A stretch of 64,000 bases of DNA, taken from the NCBI GenBank assembly GCA_018061025.1, contig JAGOUY010000004.1, positions 1 to 64,000 on the forward strand. Direction: 5' to 3'. A program made the position numbers and the translations under genes. The first letter of the stretch is position 1; the number at the start of each line of letters is the position of its first letter. Shown here one piece after another: positions 61,505-64,000 of the stretch. The stretch is from Patescibacteria group bacterium. Lineage in GTDB: Bacteria > Patescibacteriota > Patescibacteriia > 2-12-FULL-60-25. The notes beneath the pieces are model-generated. The model had not been told where the DNA came from and searched no databases. It saw only the letters and a program-made list of their open reading frames with translations.

Positions 61505-61615
61505 AAAGATATAGATTACGTGGGAGCGACCCCCTCTATCTCGACAGGTAGCGTAAAAGCCGTTAGTATTTGCCCATCATAGAAGAGAAGATTGAGTCGC
61601 TACAGCAAAACATAT

Positions 61616-61797
<182 letters not shown>

Positions 61798-62025
61798 CAG
61801 AAGGATACGTCCTTCACTGATTGGTTGAGCCACGTGACTTGCGAGTTTTTTATCAAAATTTTATCTTATTTTAGCTCTTTTTTCATACTTTTTAGATAAG
61901 CTTTGATTTCATTAACCATTCTTCCTGTGGATAAGGTAACCTTCCTTACCCTTTTTTAACCTTGACAGGGTTTTTTATATGTGCTGAGTTGTACCTCCCA
62001 CCCCCTAACGGTGTGGGATAAACCA

Positions 62026-62051
62026 GAGGAGCATCGTGGCTCCTCAGGAGG
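62026..62051 (+). promoter_or_regulatory. Hairpin abutting the ribosome site of the secreted-protein gene
   Basis: GAGGAGC/GCTCCTC 7-bp stem with a 6-nt loop, followed immediately by the AGGAGG Shine-Dalgarno (62046-62051). An upstream CCCAC/GTGGG hairpin lies at about 61998-62018. Confidence 0.6.
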
Positions 62052-62059
62052 ATAGTGTC

Positions 62060-63481
62060 GTGGAAAAAACGAGAGTGTTTCTGGCCGCCGCGATGGTCGC
62101 GGTGGCCGTCTGGCTCGGCTGGACGGGGAGCGCTTCGGCGCAGCTCGTGCAGGCGAGCAACGCGAGGGCGGTGGTGCGGAACGGGGCGATTCAGTTCGTC
62201 CCCGACTACGGCACCCAACTGGAGGGTCTGATCCGCGTGTCGGAGGGCACGCGCAGCAACCTGCGCGGCATCCGCGCGGATCGAAACACCCTCCTTCCCC
62301 GCGTGCAGAGAGGCGACGTGGGCGCACGCGCCGAGCTCACCGAGCTCGAGTGCACCACGGCCTGCACCGACGGCGGAGACCAGACGTGGTGCAAGGAGAA
62401 CCACGCCAACGAGTGGGACGGTCACGACCTGACCCTCCCCTGCAACTCGGCAACGGGTGCCTGCACCCGCTGCTACGTCAACGGCGACAACGGCGGTGAG
62501 TGCCAGTGGCGGCGCGTGCAGGCGATCAGCGCCTTCACGTGTTCGTCTCTGCGCGCCCGCTCCTGGGTCATCCGCGCCACCGAGGAGGCAAGCCGCTCCG
62601 AACGGGCGGCCGTCGACCTCGCCGAGGTCACGCGCCAGCGTGAGGCCGCGCGCCTCGCCCTCAACAGCGTCAGCACGCTGCTGCGCGAGGCGCGCGAGCG
62701 CATCACCACGCTCGTGGCCGAGGCGGCCGCGAGGAGCGCGGCTGCGGCGGTCGTAGCCGAGGCGCCTCGCGTCGTCCAAAGGACGGTCGCGCGCCGAAAC
62801 TCCACCCGCACCTACCGTCAACCGCGGATGCGCGAGATGCGCTGCATGGCGATCGACGACCGCCGCAATGGTCTCTCGGCCTGCCGGGTTCCGGCCAAGG
62901 GCTTGACCCAGCTCCTTCACAGCACCTCTTTCCTTCGGGATTCCCAGATCGACACGCCCGCCGGGATGGAGTACTTCACCCGACACCTCAACGCGAACGC
63001 GCGTGTCACGCTTGCCCAGGTCCTCGAGGATAACCCCGGGGCCGATGGTGACTGCCGCGCCCCCGTCATCTTCTACTGCCGATCCGAGGATCGACGTGTC
63101 ACACTCGTCCGACGCGCGGGCATCTGCCGCGCCGCCAATCGGAGCGCGAGCGACATGACCGTCGAGTCGTTCACCGCCCTGGCGCTCCAACACTGCGGTA
63201 CCAATCCCCGCATCGGCGTCTGGGGCGTCCCTGGTCACCGCATCCTGTTGCGACTCAGGCCGGACGCCATCGAGAGCGCCGCCGTCAGCATGACGCGCGC
63301 GGGCACGGCCTCGTACGCACGCTCCGAATCGCCGCCCCGCCTTGCCCAGTACACATCGTACGACGACATCGACCGCACGGAGGCGAGCCCGCGTGGCAGC
63401 CCCGGGAATGACACGGCCGTCATCCCGTTGAGACGCTACGCCTGCAGCCCCCAAGACAAACGGCGATGGTTGGCCGCCTGA
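62060..63481 (+). CDS. Secreted Cys-rich protein in a GC-rich unit
   Basis: 473-aa protein of unknown family. It has a signal peptide (VFLAAAMVAVAVWLGWTG, cleavage likely after SASA near residue 29). Two Cys-rich patches follow (ECTTACTDGGDQTWC to CTRCYVNGDNGGEC, then others near 335-375), separated by an Ala/Arg/Glu coiled coil (residues about 170-235). Disulfides are likely. I chose GTG 62060 because AGGAGG lies 8 nt upstream; an earlier GTG at 62036 sits in a hairpin loop. Very GC-rich with strong third-position bias. An antisense frame of 525 aa is a shadow. Confidence 0.7.
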   Translation: MEKTRVFLAAAMVAVAVWLGWTGSASAQLVQASNARAVVRNGAIQFVPDYGTQLEGLIRVSEGTRSNLRGIRADRNTLLPRVQRGDVGARAELTELECTTACTDGGDQTWCKENHANEWDGHDLTLPCNSATGACTRCYVNGDNGGECQWRRVQAISAFTCSSLRARSWVIRATEEASRSERAAVDLAEVTRQREAARLALNSVSTLLREARERITTLVAEAAARSAAAAVVAEAPRVVQRTVARRNSTRTYRQPRMREMRCMAIDDRRNGLSACRVPAKGLTQLLHSTSFLRDSQIDTPAGMEYFTRHLNANARVTLAQVLEDNPGADGDCRAPVIFYCRSEDRRVTLVRRAGICRAANRSASDMTVESFTALALQHCGTNPRIGVWGVPGHRILLRLRPDAIESAAVSMTRAGTASYARSESPPRLAQYTSYDDIDRTEASPRGSPGNDTAVIPLRRYACSPQDKRRWLAA

Positions 63482-63688
63482 AGCCCAACCCGATCCGAGC
63501 TTCGATGCCTCGCCGCCTCGCACGCACCGACCGCACCAGCTGACCCGTCCTCTTCGTCTAGGACCCTAAAGAAAGACGAACTCGCCCTTTTCCTTCTCGC
63601 TCCTTGAGCGCTCATTCCTCCGACGTCGGGTAAACAGCCGAGACCTCGCAGCGGTCTAAAACCTGCCTCGCACATTCTCCTTCTTCAC

Positions 63689-63729
63689 CCGCCTTGATGC
63701 TCACGCGTCGGGCGGTATTGTTTTTTTTA
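63689..63729 (+). terminator. Terminator after the secreted-protein gene
   Basis: CCGCC/GGCGG stem followed by TATTGTTTTTTTT, after a C/T-rich 200-nt stretch without an ORF. Confidence 0.65.
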
Positions 63730-63742
63730 GGAGCTCTCTGGA

Positions 63743-63772
63743 TTGACAAATACCCCTAATCTATGATATAAA
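63743..63772 (+). promoter_or_regulatory. Promoter of the gene at the right edge
   Basis: TTGACA, 18-bp spacer, TATAAA, about 120 nt upstream of the start codon. The leader contains GCGGTACC/GGTACCGC (63851-63882) directly before the GAGG ribosome site. Confidence 0.7.
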
Positions 63773-63894
63773 CTCTCGTTATCTTACGAAAAAAGTGGAT
63801 TGATACCCCCTTTTTCCGTCAGACAACTCGTCGTCGGTGTTGCGTCAGGGGCGGTACCCTGACCAACAAGAGCTGGTACCGCGTGAGGTTTTCC

Positions 63895-64000
63895 ATGTGG
63901 ATCGTGAAGGCACTGATCGACGGCGTTTTCGAACACGTCTCCATCCCGCCGGGCTCGTGGGCGGTGCGGGTCGACGAACAGGAGGACATCGGACCCCCCG
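63895..64000 (+). CDS. N-terminal fragment of a GC-rich-unit protein (partial)
   Basis: The frame opens at ATG 63895 (MWIVKALIDGVFEHV) with GAGG 7 nt upstream and stays open to the window edge (35 codons). Promoter, leader hairpin and GC-rich codons match the other dispersed single-gene units. The product is unknown; the visible part has strand-like IPPGSWAVRVDEQED. Confidence 0.6.
   Translation, partial: MWIVKALIDGVFEHVSIPPGSWAVRVDEQEDIGPP

Noticed and set aside
61946..63523. 525-aa open frame antisense to the secreted-protein gene
   Set aside because: The plus strand has a Shine-Dalgarno, signal peptide and terminator; the antisense frame is Arg/Gly/Ala-rich and is expected from high GC in third positions.

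Overview
The window looks like a chromosome segment of a Patescibacteria (Candidate Phyla Radiation) bacterium, possibly of the ABY1 group. This is inferred from the gene set (TypA, DnaE, PheST, LemA-HtpX-ClpC, RadA, RecG mixed with lineage-restricted membrane and secreted proteins), from many genes with very short or no leaders, and from a VirB2-like pilin segment fused to enzyme domains. The genetic code is standard: no TGA read-through is needed. No taxonomy search was possible.

Layout. 0-20 kb is mainly minus-strand housekeeping: a DEDDy exonuclease, typA, a membrane-anchored glycosidase-like protein next to a RelE/ParE-Phd pair, an EamA permease, a beta-CASP nuclease, dnaE, pheT-pheS, rseP and a phosphohexomutase. 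A promoter-driven, GC-rich, strongly folded stretch of about 550 nt (19.7-20.26 kb) precedes lemA-htpX-clpC. 26-34 kb is a plus-strand envelope operon: a giant Ser/Gly/Gln-rich protein with a C-terminal membrane segment, a membrane-anchored beta-propeller, a DsbA-like oxidoreductase, and a cysteine-rich exported protein joining a VirB2-like segment, a C39-like peptidase and an alpha/beta-hydrolase. radA and recG follow. 38-44 kb holds membrane proteins, tRNA-Arg(GCG), a lipoprotein, a DUF3095 pair, bcp, an alkyltransferase and an XRE regulator.

45-61 kb is accretion at tRNA-Ser(GCT). A 25-bp piece of the tRNA 3' end occurs at 46268, 53439 and 60790. The right element (53.44-60.81 kb) looks intact: integrase, excisionase, CHC2 zinc-finger protein, AAA+/SF3-like helicase, a terminase-small-subunit-like protein and a 148-nt folded RNA, a layout reminiscent of phage satellites. 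The left element (46.27-53.46 kb) is decayed (relict xis-int fusion, broken replication gene) but carries an intact defence cargo: a Shedu nuclease and a restriction-modification-like locus with two methyltransferases, one fused to a LexA-type DNA-binding domain. A modification-dependent nuclease lies just to the left, beside what looks like the end of a third element.

Scattered through the window are nine GC-rich single-gene units (near 0.9, 3.4, 17.6, 24.5, 37.8, 44.2, 61.0, 62.1 and 63.9 kb). Most show their own TTGACx promoter, a strong Shine-Dalgarno, a GC-rich reading frame of unknown family, a C/T-rich 3' stretch and an intrinsic terminator. They differ sharply from the host genes and are the most unusual feature of the window, together with the three-domain exported protein and the satellite-like island.
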